A DNA stretch of 64,000 nt from Macrothele yani. Its lineage: Eukaryota > Arthropoda > Arachnida > Araneae > Macrothelidae. The position numbers and the translations under genes were made by a program. Within the stretch, counting starts at the first letter, position 1. The number at the start of each line of letters is the position of its first letter. Below, one piece after another: positions 1-11,500 of the stretch. The notes below the pieces were generated by a model. The model saw only the letters and a program-made list of their open reading frames with translations. It was not told where the DNA came from and ran no database searches. Location of the stretch: positions 50,229,336 through 50,293,335 of the forward strand of contig CM077006.1 in assembly GCA_039090855.1 (NCBI GenBank), given 5' to 3'.

Positions 1-123
1 AAATTTTTTGCTTGCATTGTGAATATAGTGACATGAATCTCCATCAACGTCAAGCAAGTGGGGAGATTTTCTCTACCGAATTCTTGGTTTTCACCCTGTT
101 TTTGAGCCTCCCATGACACATTC

Positions 124-322
124 TTTTTTTTTTTTTTTTTGATTGGAGGTTTAACGACCACCGTGAGCAACTCAATGGGCTATAAGCAGTCGCCCGTCCC
201 TAATTTAGGGTCGCTGGTTCCAGGGAAGGGAGAGAGCCAGTGCCGTAAGACAAACACAACATCCATGCCTGACCGGGATTCGAACCCGAACCCCTTACGG
301 ACGAATGATCAGAGGCCAGCCT
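124..322 (-). mobile_element. tRNA-derived SINE, copy 1
   Basis: On the minus strand this is a short retroposon: a tRNA-like head with a B-box (GGTTCGAATCC type, within 270-290), a body, and an A-tail seen on the plus strand as a T-run at 124-140. The same body recurs at 28270-28548, 28717-28945, 35690-35918, 48381-48510 and 50096-50298. The head here is cut short: the A-box part is missing and the match stops near 322. It depends on LINE machinery in trans and has no coding capacity. Confidence 0.85.
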
Positions 323-335
323 GACACATTTTTTC

Positions 336-1020
336 CACTTAGCTTTCAAACAAGCAAAACAAAACTTTTTAGAGGCTTCAGCCCAACGTAATAACGGCCC
401 GAAGCCGTGCCCCCCCACACACACTTAGCTTTCAAACATGCAAAACACATTCTTCCTTAGAAAAAAAAAGAAAGGAAAGAAACAGAGTTGCGTCACGAAC
501 TTTGTTCAGCGGCTTCGGGCCGACGTTATCCTAGCCGGGCGCCGTGCTTTCTTTCCACTAAGTTTTCAAACAAGCAGAACACATTCCTCCTCCTTAGAAA
601 AAAAAAACAAAAAGGTTCGTCCCGAACATGGTTCAGAGGCATCGAGTAGACGCAATTCCGGGCAACAGCGAAAGCACGTCCGAACCAACGTAATTCCGGA
701 TCACGGCAAAAGAAGCCCGCCAGGCGTACATAATTCCGGCGTGGCGCCATTCTTCCTTTCCACTTAACTTTCAAACAAGCAAAACAAATTCTTTCTCTTT
801 GGGGGGAGGGGGGGTAGAACGAATTTAAGAAAAGAAAGCTGCTTCACGAACTTTATTCAGATGCTTCAGGTCGACGTAATCCCGGGCCACGGCGAAAGAA
901 GCACGACGGGCATTTTTTTTTGTTCACTTTGAAACAAGCAAAACAAATTCCACCACCTGAGGAAAAAAAAAAAAAAAAAAGACAAAGGGCTGTGTTACGA
1001 ACTTTGTTCAGAGGCTTTTA
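336..1020. repeat. Degenerate tandem array, about five units
   Basis: A motif like CTTTCAAACAAGCAAAAC recurs near 338, 424, 560, 766 and 925, so the spacing is irregular (about 85 to 205 bp). Each unit also holds an A-run, a variant of ACGAACTTTGTTCAGAGGC, and a GC-rich stretch resembling GACGTAATCCCGGGCCACGGC. The two open frames across it (438-767 plus, 526-774 minus) follow repeat phase and are not genes. Confidence 0.7.
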
Positions 1021-1934
1021 CGTCGATTATTTACAAAATCAGTAAAACTTTCTTAATAACAGTGAAAATCTGAATATCCATATTTTTTTTGTTAGTCACC
1101 CGTAATCCCGGGGGAAATCCGTAATAATTACGGAGATTCCGTACTTTTTGGCATACTCCATAGGAAGAGGATTCACGAGTGCTTCGATTCTTGAACGATC
1201 TCAGAAAAGCGGGAACGCATTCGGGTACATTTGCAAGTTACAAGAGAGAGTTTCTGGCGATGACGTCACGGATAGAATTAAGCAGATAGTTTGGCCCTAA
1301 TAGAATGCAGAGTGGCGATTTCCCGCAAGACACGGAAAGGGCTGCGGTAGTTTCCCTAACGCACGAAGTAGGCGGAGCTTCCACCCTTTGCGCTGCGATG
1401 CTCAAGTGACTGACATCCCATCCATTGTTGACAGCAGTAAACGAATTGAGCTCCTGACTCCACCCTCCAACATTTCTTCTTGCCCCCGCGTCTGCTCCAA
1501 AAACGACGCTTTAAGCTAGAAAGCGCTTAGTTCTTTTACTGCACAAAAAAGCGGAATCGCGGAATTCCGCTTTTTTTAATTTTTCTATAGAACGACAACC
1601 CCCCCCTAAAAAAATCCTGAAAAATTTCTCTTCATTTTTGCAATGACCTCGAGAATGACCAAAATGATGCCGAAAAAGCGGAATTCCGCGAATTCGCGGA
1701 AGAATCTCATGTATGTTAATAATGGCAGCATGCTTTTTGAAAACTGAAGTAGGGGGAAAATACCTGAAATTGAGGACGATCATTGGTCATGTTTTAAGAT
1801 AATATGTGGCAGCTACAAAAATTGTGATCATATGTAAGCAAATATACTTCTATATTTAAAAATATGTGTGTTGTATAGTACAAGACAATAAAAAAAAGAG
1901 AGATTGATTATTATAGACATAAAAAAATTCATAC
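1021..1934. other. Intronic sequence downstream of the last visible nup188 exon
   Basis: No gene is recognised. There is a perfect small hairpin at 1118-1134 (TCCGTAAT / ATTACGGA) and a second at about 1546-1576 (AAAGCGGAAT / ATTCCGCTTT). The stretch 1606-1722 is a diverged copy of a unit of the array at 6690-7475, sharing 'GAAGAATCTCATG' and the flanking 100 bp. The rest is single-copy within this window. Confidence 0.5.
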
Positions 1935-2135
1935 CCCTTTTTCTGAAAATGAAGGTGTCTGCAATGAATTGTAAAGATAATCAAAGACTCCAAGATGGAG
2001 TGCTAAAGTCCCTAATTTTTGGCTTGATTCTTCAATGCTTGAAATTTTGGAACACCTCCCTACTAGCATCCAAGCAAGGAGAATAGGTGAATGGTAAGAA
2101 TGACTTCCAAGCATATGAACAGTATTATCTAATTT
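1935..2135 (-). CDS. nup188: nup188 coding exon (fifth in window), 67 codons
   Basis: The exon is open throughout on the minus strand. It is bounded by an AG acceptor after a T-rich tract (2136-2160) and a GT donor (GTATGA, from 1934 down). It starts and ends in phase 0, matching the phase-0 end of the exon at 20927-20978. It encodes KLDNTVHMLGSH, then SPILLAWMLV, and later LGTLALHLGVFDYL. Vertebrate NUP188 has, in the same order, a histidine-rich turn, PVLLAWALL, and a GGTAIQLNVFQYL-like segment. NUP188 is a large alpha-solenoid scaffold of the nuclear pore inner ring. The next exon must lie left of the window. Confidence 0.88.
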
Positions 2136-3050
2136 CTTCAAACAGTAAAGAAAAAAAGAGCAACTGAAATATTATATATCACACAATTTTAGTTAAATGC
2201 CAGAATTAGATTAAACATAAAACACAATATCCCACAACTTTCAGTAATTATTACAGTATTGGAAGAAATATATTTCACAATTTCTAAAAGATTTTTACAT
2301 CATCATCTGCCCTTTAATTTTCATAACATTCAAGAAAACAAATTAAAAAAAACAACACGGAAAATATACTACATATCTATTACAATTTACCTAAAACTTT
2401 ACCCATTTCACATTTTTTTTTTCACTGGTAGCAAGATACAGAACAGTGAAATGAAAAATGTCAAAGTAAAAAGTGATGAATATGAAATTTAACTTCATTT
2501 TCCAGATTTTCATGGCAACATACTGCTACAGTTCATGACATCGATTTACACATACACCAACCCTCCAACGCACACCCACATTTCCTCAGACATCCCCAGG
2601 GATTTATACATACACGGTCACTCCAACATATGCCCAAATTTCCTCAAACACTCCCTGCTTGTGCAATATTCAGTTCAGGCATTCCACCTGTCAGGCCCAA
2701 TAACTGGCAGAGTTTATGCTTAGGATGCACACCCTTATGGAGCATTCCTCAGAATTACATCAGTAAGACATTCAATCATTTATAACAAAATTTATCATAC
2801 AGTGCATTTTGATGTATTAATACATATTTACACTTTCATTAGTTTATGAGTTACCACCCAATGAACACAAAAATATGCATCACACTCTCTCTCTCCACTC
2901 TTATTGCGTTCCCTCTCAAGGGACTCACTTCTCAACGGTTATTTAACTAATGTCATTTGGTACCGCCTCCATACATGTGTTAGGCTAACCGAATATATCT
3001 ATTGAAGTTAAGGACAACTTTATTGGAAAGTAAGATCAGTGATGGAAAGT
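2136..3050. other. Intronic sequence, nothing recognised
   Basis: AT-rich sequence at the acceptor side of the 18.8 kb intron that lies upstream of the exon at 1935-2135. A short CT run lies at 2884-2897. Open frames at 2259-2492 and 2535-2723 are low-complexity and match nothing I know. Confidence 0.4.
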
Positions 3051-3051
3051 T

Positions 3052-3210
3052 GCAAAATCATTTTTGGAGCAGCAAAATGCATTTTTGGAGCAGGTAAAAT
3101 ACATTTTTTGGAGCAGGTAAAATACATTTTTGGAGCAACAAAATGCATTTTGGGAGCAAATAAAATACATTTTTGGTGTAAGAAAACATTTTTTTCAGAG
3201 CAGGTAAAAT
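3052..3210. repeat. Minisatellite, about 26-bp unit, about six copies
   Basis: Repeats of a unit like TTTTTGGAGCAGGTAAAATAC, with AGCAACAAAATGC variants. Units alternate between 'GCAAAATGCA' and 'GTAAAATACA' types, so a two-unit higher-order repeat may have been amplified. Confidence 0.85.
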
Positions 3211-3711
3211 ATTAGTAGATAGAACAAACTCTTAAGCAAAAAATATTTTGGAACTAGATGCACCCTGCTCAAATTAAAAACATCTTGCATTGAAATACAC
3301 ACACACATACGCAAAGATTTTAGTTTTCAAATAGATCAAAAAATTTGTAACTATAGCAGGATTCTATTATTAATCATTTATTTTACAAAAAATTAGTATT
3401 TTTTTTTACTGCTTTTCTCAATATTTAATTGCTTACTTCTATTTTCTTCTAATTTTTTAAGATAGTTAGCAATGTTTTGCTTTGCTTCTTTTTAATAGTA
3501 CCTGTCCACTTTCTATTGCACTCATGTCTTTTTTTTTTTATGCCACATTCAATGTTCATCTCAGCATTGTTTAACATTATGAGAGAAATTCAACTGTTGC
3601 AAAAGTTCAGTTTTTTCCCGTTTCAAATCACCTTGTGAACATTCAATTGTTTCTTCTCTTTTTCGCTTATTTTGCTGCATTTTTCCAACACTAATCTGCT
3701 CTTGAATTTTT

Positions 3712-4002
3712 TTATTTTTTACAGGATTCTTTATAAGCTGTCAGAAGTTTTATGGTTACATTAATTTTACTCACATCTCCATTTAGTTTCTTAATATGAT
3801 CTTTGTGCTCCTTGCTCTCTGCAAAACGCCTACAACCATCACGGCCGCCATGCACTAGACTAAAATTGCAGCCACATGGTTTACAAAATGTGATTTGGCA
3901 AAACTTTAGATGCTTCATGAAAAGGCCATTCTTTACTACATATATCGCGATACACTTGATGATAAGTTTTATCTGACTTTGTTTTGTTTTTTTTGTTATC
4001 AT
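3712..4002 (-). pseudogene. Zinc-finger-like open frame, possibly transposon-derived
   Basis: A 96-codon frame on the minus strand contains CKPCGCNF, then VHGGRDG and AESKEHKDHIKK. This C-x2-C ... HGG ... H pattern resembles zinc fingers at the N-terminus of many transposon-derived proteins related to hAT elements. The region after it (3400-3710) is lysine-rich but broken by stops. The piggyBac-type element at 4047 begins 45 bp upstream of the frame. No start context or splice site supports expression. The family assignment is an inference from the motif alone. Confidence 0.35.
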
Positions 4003-4046
4003 AGTTGTTTCACTGCTACGTTTAATTTCGTTTTAATCTAAATTAA

Positions 4047-4533
4047 CCCTTTCCACTCGAATAACTTTTCACCTATACTCACCCACCACTCGTATTTTAT
4101 TTTATTTTTCTGCAGCAGAGGCCACAACTTAGCAGTAAAAATTCAGCTTTGGCTTGCCAGCCCCAACATATGGGCTATAGAGGCATAATACACGTGGGGG
4201 GGGGGTGACACCCGACCTATTCGACGAAAAACAAATGCCTCGCGAGCGTTGACATGCAAGCTATAGAGGCGTAATCGGCATGGAGGGTGACACCTGACCT
4301 ATTCGGCGAAAAAGAAATGTCTCGCAAGCCCCGTCATACGAGCTATAGAGGCATCATAGGCGTGGCAGATGACACCTGACCTATTTGGCAATAAAGAAAT
4401 GTCTTGTGAGCACCGACATGCGAGCTTCAGAGCTGTTATTGGTGTGGCGGATTTTATCCGTCATGCGAGCGATAACGCCTCATTACGATGATTTCATAAT
4501 GTCGGGTGACACCCAACAGTCGAGTGGAAAGGG
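4047..4533. mobile_element. piggyBac-type non-autonomous element (TTAA MITE)
   Basis: Perfect 14-bp terminal inverted repeats, CCCTTTCCACTCGA at 4047-4060 and its complement at 4520-4533, are flanked by TTAA on both sides (4043-4046 and 4534-4537). TTAA duplication with CCC-starting ends is the signature of the piggyBac superfamily. The 487-bp interior has no transposase. It is mostly a tandem array of four units of about 85 bp, starting near 4163, 4251, 4333 and 4415, each with 'GCTATAGAGGC' and 'GACACCTGACCTATT'. It would need a transposase from elsewhere. Confidence 0.85.
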
Positions 4534-4537
4534 TTAA

Positions 4538-5774
4538 AATGTTTGCACCGAAATTTGCACAAGCACAAAGCCACACGTAATTAATGTAGAGTTCGCAACA
4601 GGCGCTGAGCTGAGCTCCCTCTCGGCTTTTGGGCATGGCATTCTTAAATGGCTGCACGGGTAACACGTGACAAAACTTCCCCTTCGTTGGCGGGAGAAGT
4701 CAGAACATCGAAGGCGTAAAGGGACTATCTGTAAAGTGCGTTTTTGCTACCAAAAAACGGTAGAAAATTGCGTGAACTTTTTCGTAGTTTTTTGGGTGAT
4801 TTCCATAAAACCATAAGATGGAGTGAAAATCCGTACAAACTGTGGAAAATCCGTAAAAGTTGGCATCTCTGAATACTTACGAATCCTTTAGAAACAGAAC
4901 CATCGTATCCTGACACGGGAGAGCGATTTTCAGTCAGCCTCCGCATCAACGAAATAGCTAACGAGTGACCTTACGCTGTATTTACGTAATCGTGCACCGC
5001 GCCCGGAACAAAAAAACTGTGCCCTCCCAAAGAGCAAGGAACGACATATAAACAATCTTAATTGTACAACACTCCGAAAGACCGCCAAATCATCTGTAAA
5101 CAATCTTCATTAGGATTTCATAACATACAGCATCGTTTTTCCTACATACCACGTGATTACAACAAAACTCCTCCTCCATAACCTTGCAAAACTTATTCGT
5201 CACTTATACTGAAAAAACAACGAATTAGAAGGTAGGTGAAAAAGATTCCAAAATGTTGGGATTGGCGGTACGTGTTGATTAAGCATCATTATACGTTTAA
5301 CCAAATTATGCGTTGACCTTAAGAAAGTGTCATTCGATTCGCCGTTTAAAACGGTATTTTTTTGCCGTGAAAAGATTTTTTCGCTCGGCAGTTTTTGCTG
5401 TGTATTGCCGTTTCGGCGCACTTATTACATTTTTCGTAATTCGTAGCAGTTTGGCGCAAGATAATGAAATTGGCGCAGTTCAGCGCAAACTTTCCATCAC
5501 TGTAAGATGCTACACAACTTTCTTAAAAACAGTCTTTCAAAGATGGCAATGCAGTTTTCCAAAGGGCCTGATTGTCCTTTTACATACAACTTGTATTGTA
5601 ACTGAGACTTAAATATAAAGAAAAAATGAACATTCATCATTGTAACCATAATTGAATAATATATAAAATAAAACTGACACAAATACTATCTGAGCATTGA
5701 ATGAAGTATCCCTTACAATGAGACCCTCCCTCTCCCTACATAAAAAATGTCAATACACCTCCATTCGAAGGAGT
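4538..5774. other. Intronic sequence, nothing recognised
   Basis: No gene found. Around 4740-4890 the phrase 'AAAATCCGTA' repeats and recalls 1100-1150, which hints at a shared degenerate repeat. Between 5340 and 5490 short GGCGCA and GCCGT motifs recur. Open frames here are under 100 codons and have no recognisable domain. Confidence 0.4.
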
Positions 5775-5985
5775 GCAATACATACACAGATGTACAACCT
5801 ACATTCTTCGAAAAGTTCCAGGACTGGCCGCATAACTCAGGTAATAGTAGGGGATAAAAATATCTTGTATATGCCAGAAGACAGCAGTCCTTGGCCAATC
5901 AGCTGGAAACCAGTTTATACCGGTACTGACAAGCAGCACATGGACATTTTGGATTCATAGCAAGAGTTCACATCCCATTTCATTT
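5775..5985 (+). repeat. Dispersed repeat, copy 1
   Basis: The sequence from TGTACAACCTACATTC through AAAAGTTCCAGGACTGGC and the 'GCATAACTCAGGTAATAGTA' segment is the reverse complement of 7930-8130, with scattered differences. No open frame or inverted ends were found in either copy, so the class is unknown. Confidence 0.6.
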
Positions 5986-6689
5986 TAGCCGTGGGACAGC
6001 AGAGAGTAAATATCCATTTTTGTTAGAAACTTGGTAAATCAGCTACTGAAACTTCACAATGTTAAAAGATGCATATGGAGACACAGAATTATTTATCATA
6101 CATGAGACTGACCAAAGAACAAAAAAGCTGAACTTTTAATCGGGCGAAAAAAAATCAGAAAATGCGACAAGAAAGTGTGAATATGAAGCAGCATGAACAA
6201 GATGAATTGTTCGCTGTATTCACAATATAAAATTACTGAATTCAAAACAAAATAAAATGATTTTAAAAGACACTGCTTCAAACACATCTCTCTTTTTTCT
6301 TTTTTTTTTTTTTTTTCCTACTTGCTAGAACATCAGCTCAATTTTCCTCTTGTGTTGCTTTCTTCTCAGCAAGTTCCATGGCCATATTTGTCTTTTGTTG
6401 ACTCTGCAGCTGCACAGCAATCTTTGCTTAGTTTTTCTTTCTGTTGAAATCATTCCCTTCCTATTTCTTCACCACTTTTCTTTCCTCCTACTCTTTTATT
6501 CCTTCAGATAACAATTTAACCATCATGTTGAAAGAACTTTCAGCCTGAGGACCACGAACGCAAGATATCAAAGATTTCGCTACTTTAGATAAATGGTGTG
6601 ACTTTCAGAATATGAATACTTTTGAACACCATGGATCAATTCTAACAAATTTCTGTCACTTCCGTTTTTTGGAAAATTTCCCCTCCCTC
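5986..6689. other. Intronic sequence, nothing recognised
   Basis: AT-rich, with a T-run at 6299-6316. No coding, RNA or transposon signature was seen. Confidence 0.4.
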
Positions 6690-7475
6690 GTCAAGCTTAA
6701 GTGAAGACATTTATGGGGGAAATAACACTTAACAACAACACAGGATGGCGAGAACATCGCGGGAAGAAGAAAAAAAAATGCAATTTTGGGAGAAATCTTC
6801 ACTCCGACTGATTTCCGTTTTCGGAAACTTCTTCCTCCATTTGTAGGTTGAAATGGACTATTTGTGGAATAAAATAGTCCATTTCAACCTTAAAAATGGA
6901 GGAAGAAGTTTCCAAAAACGGAACATCACGACAGAGAGAAAAAAAGATTATGGGAGAAATCTTCACTGCATCTAACTTCCATTTTCGAAAGTTTCAAAAG
7001 ACGGAATCCCATCATCAAACGAAAGACGAATCTCCTTGCCACCCAAAATTTCTGTTCAGTTGTGCATAGATCTCAAGAATACCCAAAATAATAACGAAAA
7101 CGGCAGATTTCTCTGAATGCATGGAAGAATCTCATGCCTGAAGACTACAGGGAAATCTTCGTGCCGTCTTAACTTCCGCTTTTGGAAATAGTTGCCCACA
7201 GTTTCATGCTGAAATACAAACATTTATGCAATAAAATTATATTTATTAACAATACTGGGAACAGGCAACATCGTGAGAGAAAAAAATTACGATTAGGGGA
7301 AAAATAGTCACTCTGTTTAACTTCAGTTTACGAAAGTTTTGAAAGACGAAATACCATCCTCAGACGGAAAACGACCCCTCCCTAACCCCCATTTCTCTTC
7401 AGTTCTGCATCGATCTCAAGCATGACCCAAATGATGGCAAATGGAATTCCGCATGTCCGCGGAAGAATCTCATGT
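6690..7475. repeat. Satellite-like array of about 345-bp units with internal hairpin
   Basis: Blocks ending in GAAGAATCTCATG occur at about 7026-7140 and 7371-7475, so the unit is about 345 bp; an isolated copy is at 1606-1722. Each unit holds 'AAATCTTCACT', a TTCCGTTTTCGGAAA-like step and an AAAGACGGAAT-like step. Within the first unit, 6815-6862 and 6873-6921 form an imperfect inverted repeat centred on a short loop. The last unit runs straight into a mariner fragment. Confidence 0.65.
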
Positions 7476-7830
7476 ATGATCTATGGAGAGCGCAACATTA
7501 CCGAATGGTATGCATGGTTTAATGGCAGGCGGGAATCTTTTGATGATGATCCGAGATCTGGGCGTCCCTCTAGTGTGCAGAGACAGCAGAAAAAATTGAA
7601 GAGGTGCAGAATCAGTTAAAGAAATATTGTCAAATTACAGTGAGACTTTTGGCTGAGTCAGTGGGCATCAGTAAGTCTATCTGTCATGAGATTCTACGTG
7701 AGGATCTGGGAAACGAAAACTTAATACCAGACTGTTACCCCACACACTGGAGGGATGCCCAGATCTCAGATCATCATCAGAGGATTCCCGCTCGTTACGA
7801 AACTATGTATACCATTTGAAAACTTTGCTG
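7476..7830 (+). pseudogene. Mariner transposase, N-terminal fragment
   Basis: Two frames together encode the DNA-binding half of a mariner transposase: first ...EWYAWFNGRRESFDDDPRSGRPS, then after a frameshift ITVRLLAESVGISKSICHEILREDLG. The 'W...F..GRES..DDPRSGRPS' linker and the second helix-turn-helix are typical of the family. The catalytic half is absent: sequence after 7830 is unrelated repeat. No terminal inverted repeat was found. Confidence 0.75.
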
Positions 7831-7929
7831 CAGAATAATGCTGCATCTCCATATGCTCTTTTAACATTCTGTTAGTTTCAATAGCTGAATTACTAAGTTC
7901 CCACAAAAACAGATGTTTACTCTGCTCTG

Positions 7930-8130
7930 CCATGGCTAAAAACTGAAATGGGATAAGAACACTTGCTATGACTTCCTTAATGCCCGTCTGCCACCATTAT
8001 AAACCAGTTTCCAGCTGTTCATCGAATGGCCAAGGAATGCGGTCTTCTGACATACATGATACTTTTATCCCACTACTGTTTCATCAGTTATGCAGTCAGT
8101 CCTGGAACTTTTCGGACGTAGGTTGTACAT
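7930..8130 (-). repeat. Dispersed repeat, copy 2 (inverted to 5775-5985)
   Basis: Reverse complement of 5775-5985, including the CAGTCCTGGAACTTTTCG segment and the flank GTAGGTTGTACATA. It ends at the TA where the mariner at 8134 begins, so the mariner appears to sit inside or at the edge of this repeat. Confidence 0.6.
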
Positions 8131-8133
8131 ATA

Positions 8134-9432
8134 CTAGGTTTGTCCGGAAAGTAATGAGACCACTTTTCCTGGGCCAATCAGAAGGGACGGAGGGCGAAGT
8201 CTCCGGACGTGACGGGTGGTGGAGTATGTTAAGTAAACGATCGATGTCTCGTCAGTTGGTTCTGAGCTTTCACAGAGTGAGGATCGCTTGCAAGTGGACA
8301 GCTGTGTGAGCGTCGCGTAAAGGTCAAAATGCAGAAGAGTGTTGAACAGCGATATGCGGAAAAGTTTTGTGTTAAACTTGAAAAATCCGCGACCGAGACG
8401 CTTGCTATGATACAGAAAGGTTACAGGAAGGATGCTTATCAAAAGCACAAGTGTTTTGGTGGCACAAAACGTTCACAGAGGGAAGAGAGTGTTGAGGATG
8501 AGTCACGCCCAGGGCGCCCTTCAACGTCTCACAGTTCGGACGATGTGGAAAAGGTGAAAGCGGTTTTGGACTCTGACTGACGTCTGAGTGTTAGATTAGT
8601 AGCAGAACACGTGGGACTCGCAAAATCCATTGTGCATGAAATCATCACGCAAGAATTACAGATGCGGAAAGTTTGCGCCAAATTGGATCCTAAGGTTTTG
8701 ACCGATGAACAGAGGAACAACCGTGTGTCGATTTCTAATGAGCTTGTGGACCGTGTGAGGAGTGAACCTGGTTTTATGGAAAAAGTGATAACAGGTGATA
8801 AAACGTGGGTCTTTGAGTAAGATCCGGAGATGAAAAGACAGAGCTCAGAGCGGCACACTCCCGAGTCTCCTCGACCAAAGAAGGCTCGAATGTGCAAATC
8901 GAAGATGAAATCGATGCTCATTGTCTTCTTTGACTGTAAAGGTGTTGTCCATAAGGACCCAGACAAACGGTCAATGCTGCATTTTACGTGGAAGTGCTTC
9001 AACAGCTGAAGAACAGAGTTGCGCGCGTCTGCCCGGAGATCCCCACCACTTGGGGGGTTATTCACCACAATAATGCACTGAGCCACGCATAGCCGAGAGT
9101 TTCTGGTGAAACACAATATGGCAAAGGCTGCCCCAACCTCCCTACAGCCCGGACTTGGCACCGGCTGACTTCTTTTGTTTCCCCGGCTCAAATCCAGCTT
9201 GAAAGGACACCATTTTGGGACTGTTACAAACGTGCAAACTGCCGCAAAGAGTGCTTTGAAAGCGATCCCTGTTCTTGACTTCCAGGCAAGCTACGCAGCA
9301 TGGCAGAACCGCTGGCAGCAGTGTATTGATGTTCAAGGATGTTATTTCGAGGAATTTTAATGTTATGTAAGGATAACTTTAATTAAACGTCTGTTATTGA
9401 ATGAGTCTCATTACTTTCTGGACAGACCAGAC
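8134..9432 (+). mobile_element. Mariner element, near full length, inactive
   Basis: The ends carry terminal inverted repeats: GGTTTGTCCGGAAAGTAATG near 8138 and the complement of GGTCTGTCCAGAAAGTAATG near 9430. The left end abuts a TA. Length is about 1.3 kb, the usual mariner size. It carries one broken transposase gene. Confidence 0.88.
8329..9360 (+). pseudogene. Mariner (DD34D) transposase, broken
   Basis: The N-terminus MQKSVEQRYAEKF, the linker SRPGRPS, the second HTH (RLSVRLVAEHVGL), ITGDKTW with the first catalytic Asp, MLIVFFDCKGVVHK, and the C-terminus WQNRWQQCIDVQGCYFEEF are all visible. Breaks include an in-frame TGA at 8578 (probably a former CGA), another stop at 8818, and frameshifts after about 8965 and 9115. 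The second catalytic Asp (HHDNA in relatives) reads HHNNA here, and the third (SPDLAPAD) is intact. The enzyme would be dead even with the frame restored. Confidence 0.85.
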
Positions 9433-10333
9433 CTTGTACATATCTTTTTTTATTTTTAACTAGTAGTCTTTTTTATTATCATATAGCACAGTTGCAATAG
9501 CAGTAAGTAATTTACATGATTTCCTCGTCATTGCTTTAAAACAACTTCTGTCATAATGCAGTTTGCTTTTTTGTTTGCTTTTTTTACTTGAAGTCTATGT
9601 ATATAACGATCTAATGTGTAATTTCTAGTTCTTTTTTTTTTTTTTTGGTTACAGCATACATTTAAATGCCAACTATTGCAACCACAAAACATATGCATGT
9701 TTTTGGTCTGTTACCAATTTTGCACATATACTTCTGAATCATTTCAGCATCTAAAATATTTTGAAAATATCAACATCTACTGTTTTAGCAACCTATATTA
9801 ATCATTCTTTTTTTAGGGAAGGATTCAGACATGTTTAGGAAAGCATTTAGCAAGATAAAAAAAGTAAAAGCAGAAAAGCAGGGGGAAAAAAAGAAAAAAA
9901 AGACGAAATCACTGTGTGCAGTTTTGGATAAAAGATTCCTGGTTATTATCATTCTTAAGCACAAAAAAATTAAGTTCTTCCTATTTTTAATCCTAGGTTT
10001 GAAGCATACACATTTCACTATAAAAATTTTTAGCCTTCCAAAAATTTTCTCTCATCTACCCAACCCCACCCCACCCCTTCTAAAATTCCTGGATAAATGC
10101 CTGTATGACAATGTCTCCAGTAGAAAAGTCTAAATAAGCATAAATCCACTATCAGTTCAGTCACTGTGGCAAATGGTTATGCTCTTAGTAAGGTATGAAG
10201 CTTGTTTTCCATTAACCATTGCGAACCACAAGTTTTTTGTTTGTTTTAATCCTTAGGTTAGCATGTCTAGCTTAGGGATTCCCAACACAGGCTTGCCATA
10301 ACTACCCACTGATGGACGACAAGGATGACTATT
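9433..10333. other. Intronic sequence, nothing recognised
   Basis: AT-rich with T- and A-runs (9631-9647, 9880-9903). The lysine-rich frame at 9831-10133 is a product of the A-run. No splice-flanked coding segment was found. Confidence 0.4.
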
Positions 10334-10445
10334 CAATGATCAGGTAAAAACGCTGTGCACGATTAAAACGAAGTCTGAAGATGACAGATGTACTTCGTAA
10401 AATTACACTTTAATGAACTATATACAAAGATTAAAATGACACCCA

Positions 10446-10481
10446 TAAGATCTTTCAGACTCCCATGGAGTCCTTCATCAG
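10446..10481 (-). ncRNA. Hammerhead-ribozyme-like motif, left arm of PLE2
   Basis: Minus-strand copy of the motif at 11501-11540: CTGATGA (10481-10475), a 7-bp stem with a 3-nt loop, then GAAA (10456-10453). One extra A sits between CTGATGA and the stem, so it departs from the textbook core. Confidence 0.35.
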
Positions 10482-10852
10482 ATGAAAATGACCACATAAA
10501 AAGGTTGTCATGGCATATAAATAAAATGGTTGTTGCCACTGAATAATTCAATTCACAGAAGCAAATAAAAAGTCAAGCAATTTACATACAGGAGGCCTGC
10601 ACCAAACACAGGTAGGAGGGCACACACACCGTTCCAGACTTCAGGGTGAAATGTAATTTTCTTTAATGTCCGTAGGGCTTTCACTCACTCTTCCAATTGT
10701 GCGCTTCTATCGGCAGAATTACAGTGGATTTCTGACCTTACTGCAATGTTTGGGTATCCCAATCATACTGTCAACTGGATCATAGCAAAAACTAGAAGAT
10801 TGGCATCTACCACTTTAAGGGTTATCAACCAAATCATCGATTTGTAGGTTCT

Positions 10853-11262
10853 ATGGACTTTGTCCCCGGAGTCACAAACATTTTAAAAAACATATGTCAT
10901 AAAAATAACCTGGACTTCAGCCTTAGAACTAACACTATCTTTGGCTTGGTTTGCAAAGAAAGAGATCCGGTGAACCACCTGGAACGATTTGGTGTGTACA
11001 AGATTCCTCTGAAACCAGTGGACCCAGCCCCCCCCCCCCCATGTATGTTAGTTCTACGATTAGGAATGTGAAATTGCGTTTTTCGGAACATAAATATAAC
11101 ATTAAAATGCATGCTTCATCTACTGTTTTATCTCGCCTCGTCACTTCAGGGGCTTACTACCCACATTGGGAAAAAGCCAGGATTTTGACAACCCCAGCCA
11201 GTAAGACTCAAGTCCGCTTTACAGAGTCTGCACATCCACAGATTCTATATGTGATGCAATGA
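10853..11262 (+). pseudogene. PLE open frame, C-terminal GIY-YIG endonuclease end
   Basis: The first frame gives FVPGVTNILKNICHKNNLDF and later ERFGVYKIPLKPVDP. The second, shifted at a C-run (11030-11041), gives MYVSSTIRNVKLRFSEHKYN and PHWEKARIL. The thumb-to-linker phrase followed by GVY-x-IP ... R..EHK is the layout of the GIY-YIG nuclease that ends many Penelope-like proteins. The C-run slip and the loss of the Cys and Gly residues around 'GVYKIP' show that it is dead. Confidence 0.65.
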
Positions 11263-11500
11263 GGACTCACCTACCCAACTTTCCCAGGCTTGGAAAGCCA
11301 TTGTACCTGTAAAAATTAAAGAAATTTACATTCTACCCTGAAGTCTGGAACAGTGTGTGTGCCTTCCTACCTGTGTTTGGTGCAGGCCTCCGGTATGTAA
11401 ATTGCTCGACTTTTTATTTGCTTCTGTGAATTGAATTATTCAGTGACAACAACCATCTTATTTATATGCCATCACAACCTTTTTATGCTGTCATTTTCAT

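Noticed and set aside
438..774. Overlapping open frames of 109 and 82 codons on opposite strands
   Set aside because: They lie inside the tandem array at 336-1020. Their lysine- and arginine-rich content follows the A-runs and repeat phase, and there is no domain or splice support.
9831..10133. Lysine-rich 100-codon frame
   Set aside because: Produced by A-rich low-complexity DNA; no homology and no splice sites.
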